Shown piece after piece: positions 38,794 through 47,146 of a stretch of DNA of 64,000 nucleotides. Location of the stretch: positions 1,329,098 to 1,393,097 of the forward strand of contig NZ_SOAY01000010.1 of the NCBI RefSeq assembly GCF_004364165.1, written 5' to 3'. A program made the position numbers and the translations under genes. Numbering within the stretch: the first letter of the stretch is position 1; each line of letters starts with the position of its first letter. A model generated the notes under the pieces. It worked only from the letters and a program-made list of their open reading frames with translations, was not told the DNA's origin and did not search any database. Origin of the DNA: Maribacter spongiicola. Lineage in GTDB: Bacteria > Bacteroidota > Bacteroidia > Flavobacteriales > Flavobacteriaceae.

Positions 38794-39624
38794 TTAGGCA
38801 TTTAATTGTTCATATAGTTTTACGCATTCCACAGCTTCTTTAACATCATGAACTCGTAATATTTTTGCTCCCTTTTGCAAGCAGACCATATGTAATGCCG
38901 TTGTGCCATTTAATGCTTGGTCGGCAGTGGTGTCCAATGTTTTGTAAATCATTGATTTTCTGCTAATTCCTGCTAATATTGGGTGTTCAATGATATTCAT
39001 GACTTCCATTTGATTCAAAAGCTCATAGTTTTGTTCTAAATTCTTTGCAAAGCCAAAACCTGGGTCAATGATAATATCTTTTATTCCTAATGCTTTAGCA
39101 GCCACCAATCTTTCAGAAAAAAATGAAAGAACCTCTTTCAAAATATCTTTGTAATCTGTTTGTTGCTGCATGTTTTGTGGTGTGCCACGCATATGCATCA
39201 TAATATATGGTACATGTAATTTTGCAACAGTACTTAGCATTTTATCATCCAGCAATCCCGCAGAAATATCATTAATTATGGCAGCGCCATTTTCAATACA
39301 TGCTTTTGCAACACTACTTCTAAACGTATCAATAGAGAGTATACTTTCTGGAAAATTCTTAAGAATTAAACTTACAATTGGTACTATCCGTTTTAACTCG
39401 GTAGCTTCATCAACTTCTAAAGCACCTGGTCTTGAACTATAAGCGCCAATGTCAATAAAACTAGCACCTTCGTTCAGCATTTTTTCAACCTGATTTAGTA
39501 TACTCTTTTCGTTTTTGTATTTTCCGCCGTCGAAAAAGGAATCGGGAGTAACGTTCAAAATACCCATTACCTTGGGCTGCTCTAATGATAAAAGTTTACC
39601 GTTGCAATTTATCGTCATTATCAA
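38794..39624 (-). CDS. folP: Dihydropteroate synthase
   Basis: Joins p-aminobenzoate to dihydropterin pyrophosphate in folate synthesis (folE is at 18923). 276 residues. Key segments: GILNVTPDSFFDGGKY (about 21-36), DIGAYSSRPGA (the family's GESTRPGA loop in its Bacteroidota form), INDISAG, PYIMMHMRGTPQNMQ, and IIDPGFGFAKN. The sulfa-binding loops look complete. An alternative start two codons in (MTINC) is equally likely. First gene of the folP-cdaA-DUF3667 operon; divergent from DUF1599. Confidence 0.95.
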   Translation of the reverse strand: MIMTINCNGKLLSLEQPKVMGILNVTPDSFFDGGKYKNEKSILNQVEKMLNEGASFIDIGAYSSRPGALEVDEATELKRIVPIVSLILKNFPESILSIDTFRSSVAKACIENGAAIINDISAGLLDDKMLSTVAKLHVPYIMMHMRGTPQNMQQQTDYKDILKEVLSFFSERLVAAKALGIKDIIIDPGFGFAKNLEQNYELLNQMEVMNIIEHPILAGISRKSMIYKTLDTTADQALNGTTALHMVCLQKGAKILRVHDVKEAVECVKLYEQLNA

Positions 39625-39721
39625 TTTTTAAAAGGAATTTGTGGCATTTTCCAAGTTTAAACCGTCAATCTTGATGGTTCCAATTTTTTAAGCGAAATTT
39701 ACACAAATTAGATAGAATTAC

Positions 39722-40267
39722 ATGCTAGATACGGCAAAGGAATACGATGAGGTTATTGAGGTTTGTTTAAATCTGTACCAGAAAAAAATGACAGATTATG
39801 GTAGCGCATGGCGAATTTTAAGATTACCATCGCTAACAGATCAAATATTTATTAAGGCACAACGCATACGCAGTCTTCAAGAGAACGATGTTCGTAAGGT
39901 TGATGAAGGTGAACGTTCAGAGTTTATCGGTATTATCAATTATTCGGTAATGGCATTAATTCAATTAGAACTGGGTGTTGCAGATCAACCCGATTTAAAT
40001 ACCCAAAAAGCGGTAGAATTATATGCAAAGCATATTAAGATTACCAAAGAATTGATGTTAAACAAGAACCATGATTATGGTGAAGCTTGGCGAGATATGA
40101 GAGTGAGTTCTCTTACAGATTTAATTTTGCAGAAATTACTTCGTGTTAAGCAAATTGAAGATAATAAAGGCAAAACCTTGGTAAGCGAAGGTATAGATGC
40201 CAATTATCAAGACATGATTAATTATGCGGTTTTTGCATTGATACATTTAGGTTCAGAATCAAAATAA
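39722..40267 (+). CDS. DUF1599 protein with internal duplication
   Basis: 181 residues, all helical and soluble, fits DUF1599. It is made of two copies of one module: residues about 8-85 (KKMTDYGSAWRILRLPSLTDQIFIKAQRI ... IINYSVMALIQL, shown in parts) and about 100-178 (NKNHDYGEAWRDMRVSSLTDLILQKLLRV ... MINYAVFALIHL). Conserved DYG-AWR, SLTD and NY-ALI suggest a nucleotide-binding helical fold, but the function is unknown. First gene of a rightward operon DUF1599-BT_3928-tpiA-prmA-clpS, eight bases from the next gene. Confidence 0.85.
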   Translation: MLDTAKEYDEVIEVCLNLYQKKMTDYGSAWRILRLPSLTDQIFIKAQRIRSLQENDVRKVDEGERSEFIGIINYSVMALIQLELGVADQPDLNTQKAVELYAKHIKITKELMLNKNHDYGEAWRDMRVSSLTDLILQKLLRVKQIEDNKGKTLVSEGIDANYQDMINYAVFALIHLGSESK

Positions 40268-40275
40268 TAATAAGA

Positions 40276-41373
40276 ATGAAGTATTTAGTAGGTGTCGTAA
40301 GAATTTTTGTTGGTATACTTTTTATTATAAGCGGATTTATAAAACTGAATGATCCTGTTGGGTTTTCTTTTAAGTTAGAAGAATATTTTAGCCAGGGAGT
40401 ATTAGACTTACCTTTTCTAACTCCTTTTGCTTTGGCAATTTCAATTTTAGTGGTGATTGTTGAGGTCATGGTTGGTGTTATGCTAATAATGGGATACAAA
40501 CGAAAATTTACCATATGGACGCTGATTGCCATGATTGTGTTCTTTACATTTTTAACCTTTTATTCTGCTTATTTCAATAAAGTAACTGATTGTGGCTGTT
40601 TTGGTGATGCTATAAAGCTGACACCTTGGGAGTCTTTTACCAAAGATGTAGTGCTGTTAGTACTTATTTTAATTATATATGCCGGTAGAAAATATATAAC
40701 ACCGTTGGTAAATTCGAAAGTCTTGACGACAGTTCTAGCAGTATCGTTTTTTGCTTGTGTTGGTTACGTGTATTATGTATTAAACCACTTGCCAGTAATA
40801 GATTTTAGACCTTATGAAATAGGTAAGAACATCGAAGATGGTATGAGTACACCAGATGATGCCCCAAAAGCTATTTTCGAATACAGATGGAAGTTTGATG
40901 TAAATGGTACTGAAGAAATTCATGTGACTACAGGAGATTACCCAACTGTAGATGGTGAGTTTATAGATGTTGAAACCGAAGAGATTCAGGCTGGTTATGA
41001 ACCTCCAGTTCATGATTTTACCATAGAGCAAGAAGGTGAAGATTTTGCCGCTTCTTTATTACAAGAACCTAAATTGGTTATGGTCATAGCCTACGATTTA
41101 AGAAAATCGAATTTAGAAAAATTCAAGAATATTAAAACAGTAACCGACAAGGCTATAAAAGCTGGATATAAAGTTATAGGTATGTCAGCCTCTGGCCCAG
41201 ATCAAACTGATGCTTTAGTAAAAGAGAACAACCTAGGTTTTGATTTTTACTTTACCGATGAGACGACACTGAAAACTATTGTAAGATCAAACCCCGGAGT
41301 GTTGGTTCTAGAAAAAGGAACCATAAAACAGAAAGTACATTACAACGACTTAGAAGATTTAATCTTCAATTAA
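40276..41373 (+). CDS. BT_3928-family protein: DoxX/MauE-like membrane domain plus thioredoxin-like domain
   Basis: 365 residues. Residues 1-165 form four to five membrane helices of the DoxX/MauE type, with a Cys pair at 106 and 108 in DCGCFGD, typical of proteins that pass electrons to a thiol partner. After a linker, residues about 245-365 form a thioredoxin-like domain (LVMVIAYDLRKSN, GYKVIGMSASGPDQ, NPGVLVLEKGTIKQKVHY) without an evident CxxC. It probably handles thiol redox chemistry in the envelope. Second gene of the tpiA operon, 39 bases before tpiA. Confidence 0.85.
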   Translation: MKYLVGVVRIFVGILFIISGFIKLNDPVGFSFKLEEYFSQGVLDLPFLTPFALAISILVVIVEVMVGVMLIMGYKRKFTIWTLIAMIVFFTFLTFYSAYFNKVTDCGCFGDAIKLTPWESFTKDVVLLVLILIIYAGRKYITPLVNSKVLTTVLAVSFFACVGYVYYVLNHLPVIDFRPYEIGKNIEDGMSTPDDAPKAIFEYRWKFDVNGTEEIHVTTGDYPTVDGEFIDVETEEIQAGYEPPVHDFTIEQEGEDFAASLLQEPKLVMVIAYDLRKSNLEKFKNIKTVTDKAIKAGYKVIGMSASGPDQTDALVKENNLGFDFYFTDETTLKTIVRSNPGVLVLEKGTIKQKVHYNDLEDLIFN

Positions 41374-41412
41374 AATAATAAACTGAAATAGTATAATTAG
41401 AAAAAAAACAAC

Positions 41413-42162
41413 ATGAGAGCAAAGATAGTAGCAGGTAACTGGAAAATGAACAAGAATTTGGCAGAGACTGAAACACTTTTGGCAGAGTTGGCGGCAAAAT
41501 TGCCAGATACGAATGCAGAGGTTATGGTTGCACCAACATATGTAAACTTGGCTAGTGCCGTACGTGCTTTAGAAAGTTCTAAAATTGAAGTTATCGCACA
41601 GAATATGCATTTTGCAGAAAGTGGTGCTTTTACAGGTGAAATTTCTGCAGATATGTTATTGAATATTGGTATTGATACTGCAATTATAGGTCACTCCGAA
41701 CGAAGAGCTTATTTTGGAGAAGATGATGAAATTCTTTCAAAGAAAGTAGCAACCGCTTTGGACAAAGGTATACGTGTTATGTTTTGTTTCGGTGAGGAAT
41801 TAGAAGATCGTAAATCTGGAAATCACTTTAAACTGGTTGAAAGTCAGTTAAAGAATGTACTATTTAATTTAGAGCCATCAGCTTGGACTAATATTGTTTT
41901 GGCATACGAGCCAGTTTGGGCAATTGGTACGGGTGAGACTGCTTCTCCTGAACAAGCGCAAGAAATGCATGCATTTATTCGTAAAACTATTTCAGAAGCA
42001 TTTGATGCTACTATAGCTAATAATGTAACTATTCTTTACGGTGGTAGTGTTAAGCCAGGTAATGCAGAAGAGATTTTTTCTAAACCAGACGTTGATGGTG
42101 GTTTAATTGGTGGTGCTTCATTAGTTGCCGACGATTTTATTGCAATTATTAAAGCTATTTAA
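41413..42162 (+). CDS. tpiA: Triosephosphate isomerase
   Basis: Interconverts dihydroxyacetone phosphate and glyceraldehyde 3-phosphate. 249 residues. AGNWKMNKN at the start (catalytic Asn and Lys), the catalytic His in IIGHSERR, the catalytic Glu in AYEPVWAIGTG, and the phosphate loop LYGGSVKPGN are all present. Third gene of the operon, followed by prmA after 15 bases. Confidence 0.98.
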   Translation: MRAKIVAGNWKMNKNLAETETLLAELAAKLPDTNAEVMVAPTYVNLASAVRALESSKIEVIAQNMHFAESGAFTGEISADMLLNIGIDTAIIGHSERRAYFGEDDEILSKKVATALDKGIRVMFCFGEELEDRKSGNHFKLVESQLKNVLFNLEPSAWTNIVLAYEPVWAIGTGETASPEQAQEMHAFIRKTISEAFDATIANNVTILYGGSVKPGNAEEIFSKPDVDGGLIGGASLVADDFIAIIKAI

Positions 42163-42177
42163 GCGAAGTATTTAAAA

Positions 42178-43014
42178 ATGAGCGATACAGTATATATTGA
42201 ATACCGTTTTACGGTAAAACCTAAAGATCCGGCTTCAGACCTTCTCATTGCAGAGTTGGGTGAAGCTGGTTTTGAAAGTTTTGTTGAAGAAGATGATGAT
42301 GTGTTGGCATACATTCAAAAAACTGATTGGTCTGAAAGTATGTTAGCGGATCTTCCACTACTACAGAATCCGAGATATGCATTTACTTACGATTATAAAG
42401 AAATAGAGCAAGAGAACTGGAACGCTACTTGGGAGCAAAATTTTCAACCTATAATTGTTGATGATATTTGTATGATAAGAGCCCCTTTTCATGAGGCTAT
42501 TGATGTAGATTATGACATTGTTATTGAACCTAAAATGAGTTTCGGTACAGGTCATCATGAAACAACCCATATGATGCTACAGCATATTTTACAATTAGAT
42601 GTAAAAGGTAAAACGGTGTTAGATATGGGTAGTGGTACAGGGGTTTTAGCGATTCTTTCGGGTATGCGTGGAGCTACTACTATTGATGCCATCGACATTG
42701 ATAATTGGTGTTATTTAAACGCGAAGGAGAATGTTGAGCGTAATAAAATGGATTTCATTGCTGTTTATGAAGGTGATGTGGCATTACTAGAGGGGAAGAA
42801 GTATGATTTGATCATTGCAAATATCAATAGAAACATTTTGTTAGCAGATTTACCGAGCTATGTGAAATCTTTAAATGCAGGTGGTATTTTGTTATTAAGT
42901 GGTTTTTATACTGAAGACTTAGAAATGATTTCGCAAAAATGCGCTGATTTAGCGTTAAAATTCGAAAAAAACCTTGAACGTAATAATTGGGTTGCCGCAA
43001 AATATGTAAATTAG
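42178..43014 (+). CDS. prmA: Ribosomal protein L11 methyltransferase
   Basis: Methylates ribosomal protein L11 with SAM. 278 residues. The N-terminal substrate domain is shorter and more divergent than in E. coli. The methyltransferase core has IEPKMSFGTGHHETTHMML, the SAM loop VLDMGSGTGVLAI, IDAIDIDNWCYLNAKENVE and IIANINRNILL. Followed closely by clpS. Confidence 0.93.
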   Translation: MSDTVYIEYRFTVKPKDPASDLLIAELGEAGFESFVEEDDDVLAYIQKTDWSESMLADLPLLQNPRYAFTYDYKEIEQENWNATWEQNFQPIIVDDICMIRAPFHEAIDVDYDIVIEPKMSFGTGHHETTHMMLQHILQLDVKGKTVLDMGSGTGVLAILSGMRGATTIDAIDIDNWCYLNAKENVERNKMDFIAVYEGDVALLEGKKYDLIIANINRNILLADLPSYVKSLNAGGILLLSGFYTEDLEMISQKCADLALKFEKNLERNNWVAAKYVN

Positions 43015-43031
43015 AAGGTATTAATTGGAAT

Positions 43032-43310
43032 ATGATGAGCACAAGAGAAGAAATTTCCGAAGAATTACTTTTAGAAGAAGAAACGGTTCAACAAAATGAA
43101 ATCGTTCTTTTTAATGATGAGGTCAATACGTTTGACCATGTTATAAATACATTAATGTCTGTTTGTGAGCATTCACCAGAACAGGCTGAACAATGTTCTT
43201 TAATAGTGCATTACAAAGGTAAGTGTACGGTTAAGACTGGTGAGTATGAAGAATTGAAACCACAATGTTCTAAATTATTACAAGCGGGACTAAGTGCAGA
43301 AATTGTTTAA
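43032..43310 (+). CDS. clpS: ClpS adaptor protein
   Basis: Adaptor that delivers N-degron substrates to the ClpAP protease. I use the ATG at 43032 (92 residues, or 43035 for 91), since the open frame before it runs into the prmA end and is not family-like. The core VLFNDEVNTFDHVINTLMSVCEHSPEQAEQCSLIVHYKGKCTVKTG is the ClpS fold (given here as several adjacent motifs: LFNDEVNTFDHV, HSPEQAEQ, VHYKGKC). NDE at the N-degron site is conserved. Last gene of the operon, before a terminator. Confidence 0.94.
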   Translation: MMSTREEISEELLLEEETVQQNEIVLFNDEVNTFDHVINTLMSVCEHSPEQAEQCSLIVHYKGKCTVKTGEYEELKPQCSKLLQAGLSAEIV

Positions 43311-43353
43311 ATCAGGCTTCATAATTTATAGTAGTGTAAAATAGTATTGAAAT

Positions 43354-43392
43354 AAAAAAATCCCTGGAACCATGTTCAAGGGATTTTTTTAT
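43354..43392 (+). terminator. Terminator after clpS
   Basis: AAAAAATCCCTGGAAC pairs with GTTCAAGGGATTTTTT (one mismatch), with A and T runs on both sides, so it can end transcripts from both directions. Confidence 0.85.
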
Positions 43393-43442
43393 TTCAATTA
43401 AACTCTTAAAAGAAATTTCAAAAAGTTTTACAGTAATCAAAC

Positions 43443-43709
43443 TTATACTAAAGGTACTCCGTTCAATCGTTTTTCAATCTTTTTCTTTTTGACTGTAACT
43501 TCTTTCATTACATCCATCAAAGAAGAATCCTTAGTTTCCTTATATATTTCATTAATACTTAAAATAAGTGCTTTTGCCTCTCTCGACGCTTCTACTCGGT
43601 CACTAGTAGACATATTACTCATTTTCCGACCTATAAATTCCTGAGCTTTTTCAAGTAACTCCATGTGCTGCTTTTTTTTCAAAGTTAACATAATATTCAA
43701 ATTACGCAA
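43443..43709 (-). CDS. Small basic helical protein, unknown
   Basis: 88 residues (82 from the second ATG, MLTLKKKQHMELL). Predicted to be almost all helical and strongly charged: LLEKAQEFIGRKMSNMSTSDRVEASREAKALIL, in parts, then KKKKIEKRLNGVPLV. No signal peptide or membrane segment. I do not recognise a family. Its codon use and clear end suggest a real gene, standing alone between the clpS terminator and the long promoter region of uxaC. Confidence 0.6.
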   Translation of the reverse strand: MRNLNIMLTLKKKQHMELLEKAQEFIGRKMSNMSTSDRVEASREAKALILSINEIYKETKDSSLMDVMKEVTVKKKKIEKRLNGVPLV

Positions 43710-43963
43710 TTCTTTGTCAATTGTATATGCTTATAGGGCAATTAGATAATAGTATTTATGAACAATTTAACGTAAATGGGGTGTTTAGAGAGTAATTTTC
43801 TGTTCTAATGTAAATTTTAGCTTTTCATTTTGTAAAATTTGTCCCTTTTTCGAATTTGTATCATTTACATTGTGTTTCATTCAAGAGTTTTTCATTTTAA
43901 TTTGTAAATCGCCCAATTTGAAGTGTGCAAATTGATTATTAATGTAAATTTTAATTGGTTTAC

Positions 43964-43993
43964 TTGCTAAATATTTAAAATTCGATATATTTG
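43964..43993 (+). promoter_or_regulatory. Promoter of the uxaC-TRAP operon
   Basis: TTG at 43964-43966, exactly 19 bases, then TATATTTG at 43986-43993: an exact match to the Bacteroidota promoter form. Transcription should start near 43999, inside the palindrome described next. Confidence 0.72.
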
Positions 43994-44007
43994 TGTAATC
44001 GATTGCA
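43994..44007. promoter_or_regulatory. Candidate LacI-family operator at the uxaC start site
   Basis: TGTAATCGATTGCA, a 14-base palindrome centred on CG with one mismatched pair. It begins immediately after the -7 box and overlaps the expected start of transcription, where a repressor would block initiation. Even palindromes with a central CG are the usual LacI-family operators, and a LacI gene is at 48499. A 12-base match recurs at 62354. Confidence 0.5.
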
Positions 44008-44226
44008 TAAAATTTAATTAATCTTCAATTATTATTTTCAAGTTCATTTTATGCAATTGTAGAACTAGTAAAAGATGTGCTATTATATGTTGTGTTTGTT
44101 TTAATTCTTAATGTTGAACATAAAATTACCAGCTTTTTAATATAATCACATTGAATTTTGAAGAATTATAGTCATAGAATGGTGAAATTCTCTATGTAAT
44201 CAGAACCAAAAATAACTAGAAATGCT

Positions 44227-45633
44227 ATGGTGAAAAATACAACCTTTATAACTAATGATTTTCTGCTGGAAAATAAATTTTCACAAAGGCTTTTTCATGA
44301 TTATGCTTCTCAAATGCCTATCATAGATTACCATTGCCATTTACCTCCGAATGAGATAGCAAATAATCGTCAGTTTGAAAACCTAACAAAAATCTGGAAT
44401 GATGGCGACCATTATAAATGGCGTGCGATGCGAACATTTGGTATTGATGAAAAGTACATTACAGGTAACGCTCCAGATAAAGAGAAATTTCTTGAATGGG
44501 GTAAAGCGGTGCCCTATACATTGAGAAACCCATTGTATCATTGGACGCATTTAGAACTTCAACGTTATTTTGATATTGATTTGTTATTAAATGCCGATAC
44601 AGCTAGTGATATTTATGATGAGACTACCGCAAAACTTCAAACTTCAGAATATAGCTGTCAAAGTTTAATTAAAAAGATGAACGTAGAGGTTATTTGTACT
44701 ACTGAGGATCCTATTGATAGCTTAGATCATCACGTTAAAATAAGGAATAGTAATTTCAATACAACAGTGAGTACAGCATTTAGACCAGATAAAGCTGTAG
44801 TTATTTCTAATGATATATATCTTGAATATTTAGAAAAACTTTCTGCTGTTAGTAACGTAAACATCGACTCTTATAAATCTTTGTGTGATGCGCTTTCTGT
44901 AAGGTTAGATTATTTTGCTGAAAATGGTTGTACACTATCCGATCATGGCTTAAGCTATGTTCCGTTTAGAACATTTACAGATGCTGAAATTGAAAACATT
45001 TTTCAAAAAAGAAAAGAGAAAAAGCAATTGTCCTTAGAGGAAGATGAGAAATTTCAAACTGCGATATTATTATTTCTTTGTGAACAATACCATTCTCGTG
45101 GATGGATACAGCAATTTCACCTTGGCGCATTACGAAATAATAATGCAAGAATGACCCGTATTTTAGGTCCGGATACAGGTTGGGATTCTATCGGAGATTA
45201 TTCTCAGGCAAGAACCCTTTCCAGCTTTTTAAATGCTTTAGATTCTAAAGACAAGCTTACTAAAACTATATTATACAATCTAAATCCGTCAGATAATGAA
45301 GTTCTAGCGACAATGATCGGTAATTACAATGATGGTAAGGTAAAAGGTAAAATGCAGTTTGGTTCTGGTTGGTGGTTTATGGATCAAAAAGATGGTATGA
45401 CCAGACAACTCAATGCATTGTCTAATATGGGATTAATTAGTTGTTTTATAGGGATGTTGACAGATTCAAGATCTTTTCTTTCATACCCTAGGCATGAATA
45501 TTTTAGACGAATTGTGTGTAATCTTTTTGGTCAAGAAATGCAACGAGGAGAATTACCCCAAGATTTTGAATTGGTGGGGCAAATTATACAAGATATTAGT
45601 TATAATAATGCAAAGGAATATTTCAAATTTTAA
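44227..45633 (+). CDS. uxaC: Glucuronate isomerase
   Basis: Converts D-glucuronate to D-fructuronate (or galacturonate to tagaturonate), first step of hexuronate breakdown. 468 residues, amidohydrolase-fold. MPIIDYHCHLPPNEIANNR holds the metal-site HxH; WNDGDHYKWRAMRTFG, VEVICTTEDPIDSL, and the QFHLGALRNNNARM and GSGWWFMDQKDGMTRQ segments are typical UxaC blocks. First gene of the rightward operon with the TRAP transporter genes (71-base gap to dctP). Confidence 0.96.
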   Translation: MVKNTTFITNDFLLENKFSQRLFHDYASQMPIIDYHCHLPPNEIANNRQFENLTKIWNDGDHYKWRAMRTFGIDEKYITGNAPDKEKFLEWGKAVPYTLRNPLYHWTHLELQRYFDIDLLLNADTASDIYDETTAKLQTSEYSCQSLIKKMNVEVICTTEDPIDSLDHHVKIRNSNFNTTVSTAFRPDKAVVISNDIYLEYLEKLSAVSNVNIDSYKSLCDALSVRLDYFAENGCTLSDHGLSYVPFRTFTDAEIENIFQKRKEKKQLSLEEDEKFQTAILLFLCEQYHSRGWIQQFHLGALRNNNARMTRILGPDTGWDSIGDYSQARTLSSFLNALDSKDKLTKTILYNLNPSDNEVLATMIGNYNDGKVKGKMQFGSGWWFMDQKDGMTRQLNALSNMGLISCFIGMLTDSRSFLSYPRHEYFRRIVCNLFGQEMQRGELPQDFELVGQIIQDISYNNAKEYFKF

Positions 45634-45704
45634 TCCCTCGTTCCCTAAGACAGAAGTTGTTCATTTAAAAATTACGGAAATCAAAAGCCGTTTAATCTAA
45701 CACT

Positions 45705-46682
45705 ATGAAAAGTATAAAAATACTATCGCTCTTTATTATGGTCTTAACCTTTTTAGGTTGTGAAATACAGACTGAAGTAAAGACATTGCGTTTAGGTCAT
45801 GGTCTAGATGTTAGCCATTCGGTACACAAGGCGATGGTGAAAATGGGTGAAGATTTGTTGGAGCGGTCTGGTGGTAAATTGAAACTTGAAATTTACCCTA
45901 GTCAACAATTGGGTACCGAAAGAGAATGTCTTGAACTTTTACAGATCGGTAGCTTAGATATGACCAAGGTTTCTGTAGGCGTTTTAGAGAACTTTGCACC
46001 TAAAATGAAGGTGCTAGGTTTACCATTTCTTTTTAGAGATCGTCAACACTCTTTTGATGTTCTTGACGGACCAATTGGTGAAATGCTTTTAAACGAAGGT
46101 GAGAAATATTGGTTAAAAGGCTTAGGGTATTATGATGCCGGTAGCCGTAGTTTTTATACCATGAATAAGCCTATTGAAAAACCAGATGATCTTATCGGTG
46201 AAAAAATAAGAGTGATGGAAAGTGCAACTGCCGTAAATATGGTGAAAGCGCTAGGTGGTTCTCCTACACCTATATCATGGGGAGAATTGTATACCTCTTT
46301 ACAGCAAGGTGTTGTTGATGGGGCAGAGAATAATCCGCCAAGTTTTTACCTGTCCAGACATTATGAAGTTTGTAAATATTATTCACTAGATGAACATACA
46401 GTACTACCAGATGTTTTATTAATTGGGACTTATGTCTATGATAAGCTGAACGAACAAGAAAAGAAGTGGCTAAATGAATCGGTGAAAGAATCGGTTAAAT
46501 ATCAGCGTATTCTTTGGGCAGAAGCAGAAGAGGAAGCTTTGCGAGAAGTTCAGAAAGCAGGTGTACAAATCATCAGACCAGATAAAACACTTTTTGCGGA
46601 AAAAGTAAAAAGCATTTTTGAAGGATATAAAGAGGATAAGGAAATGTATTCGCTTATCAAACAAATTCAAGAAACCAACTAA
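45705..46682 (+). CDS. dctP: TRAP transporter substrate-binding lipoprotein (DctP)
   Basis: Binds the substrate in the periplasm and delivers it to the membrane subunits. 325 residues. Signal peptide with lipobox LTFLGC, so membrane-anchored, unlike many free DctP proteins. DctP family marks: LRLGHGLDVSHSVHKAM, LGLPFLFRDRQHSFDVLDG, and the carboxylate-binding Arg in GEKIRVMESATAVNMVKALGG with SWGELYTSLQQGVVDGAENNP. The uronate context (uxaC) suggests a hexuronate ligand. Five bases from the DctQ gene. Confidence 0.93.
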   Translation: MKSIKILSLFIMVLTFLGCEIQTEVKTLRLGHGLDVSHSVHKAMVKMGEDLLERSGGKLKLEIYPSQQLGTERECLELLQIGSLDMTKVSVGVLENFAPKMKVLGLPFLFRDRQHSFDVLDGPIGEMLLNEGEKYWLKGLGYYDAGSRSFYTMNKPIEKPDDLIGEKIRVMESATAVNMVKALGGSPTPISWGELYTSLQQGVVDGAENNPPSFYLSRHYEVCKYYSLDEHTVLPDVLLIGTYVYDKLNEQEKKWLNESVKESVKYQRILWAEAEEEALREVQKAGVQIIRPDKTLFAEKVKSIFEGYKEDKEMYSLIKQIQETN

Positions 46683-46687
46683 TTACT

Positions 46688-47146
46688 ATGCGAAACAAAA
46701 TAGATTCCGTTTTGGGCAAGACATTGGTACTGATCATGTCGGTTATGGTCATAAACGTATTATGGCAAGTATTTACAAGATATGTAACCGGTAACCCGAG
46801 TTCATTTACAGATGAATTAGCTCGTTATCTTATGATTTGGATCGGCGTTCTTGGTGCTGCATATGTATCTGGGCGAAACCTGCATGTGGCTATAGATATT
46901 TTACCATTGCGACAGAGTAAGAAAACACAGAAGAAATTGAAGATAATAGTAACCATTTTAATTATATTATTTGTCTTTTTCGCTTTTGTAATTGGCGGGT
47001 CAAGGTTGGTCTATATCTCTTATGTTTTAGGGCAACAATCACCAGCATTACAATTACCATTGGCACTAGTTTATCTCATAATCCCTATTAGTGGTTTGTT
47101 AATTATGTATTACAAAATATCTGACCTAAAAAACAGCAACTCATGA
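46688..47146 (+). CDS. dctQ: TRAP transporter small membrane subunit (DctQ)
   Basis: 152 residues with four membrane helices. The segment FTRYVTGNPSSFTDELARYLMIWIGVLGAAYVSGRNLHVAIDIL, in pieces, is the DctQ pattern (WQVFTRY, DELARYLMIW, R-NLHV-ID). It partners DctM in sodium-driven uptake. Overlaps the DctM gene by 4 bases (ATGA), so coupled. Confidence 0.93.
   Translation: MRNKIDSVLGKTLVLIMSVMVINVLWQVFTRYVTGNPSSFTDELARYLMIWIGVLGAAYVSGRNLHVAIDILPLRQSKKTQKKLKIIVTILIILFVFFAFVIGGSRLVYISYVLGQQSPALQLPLALVYLIIPISGLLIMYYKISDLKNSNS

Larger units (their letters stand above)
43710..44226. other. Long AT-rich spacer upstream of the uronate cluster
   Basis: 517 bases without a gene. It holds the uxaC promoter and operator (43964-44007) and several TGTAAATTTTA-like motifs (near 43808 and 43942). 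The expected mRNA leader of uxaC is about 225 bases. I see no small frame or structured RNA that I can name. Confidence 0.6.

Noticed and set aside
42987-43031. Longer N-terminus for clpS inside prmA
   Set aside because: The extension overlaps the prmA end out of frame and does not match ClpS; ATG 43032 fits.
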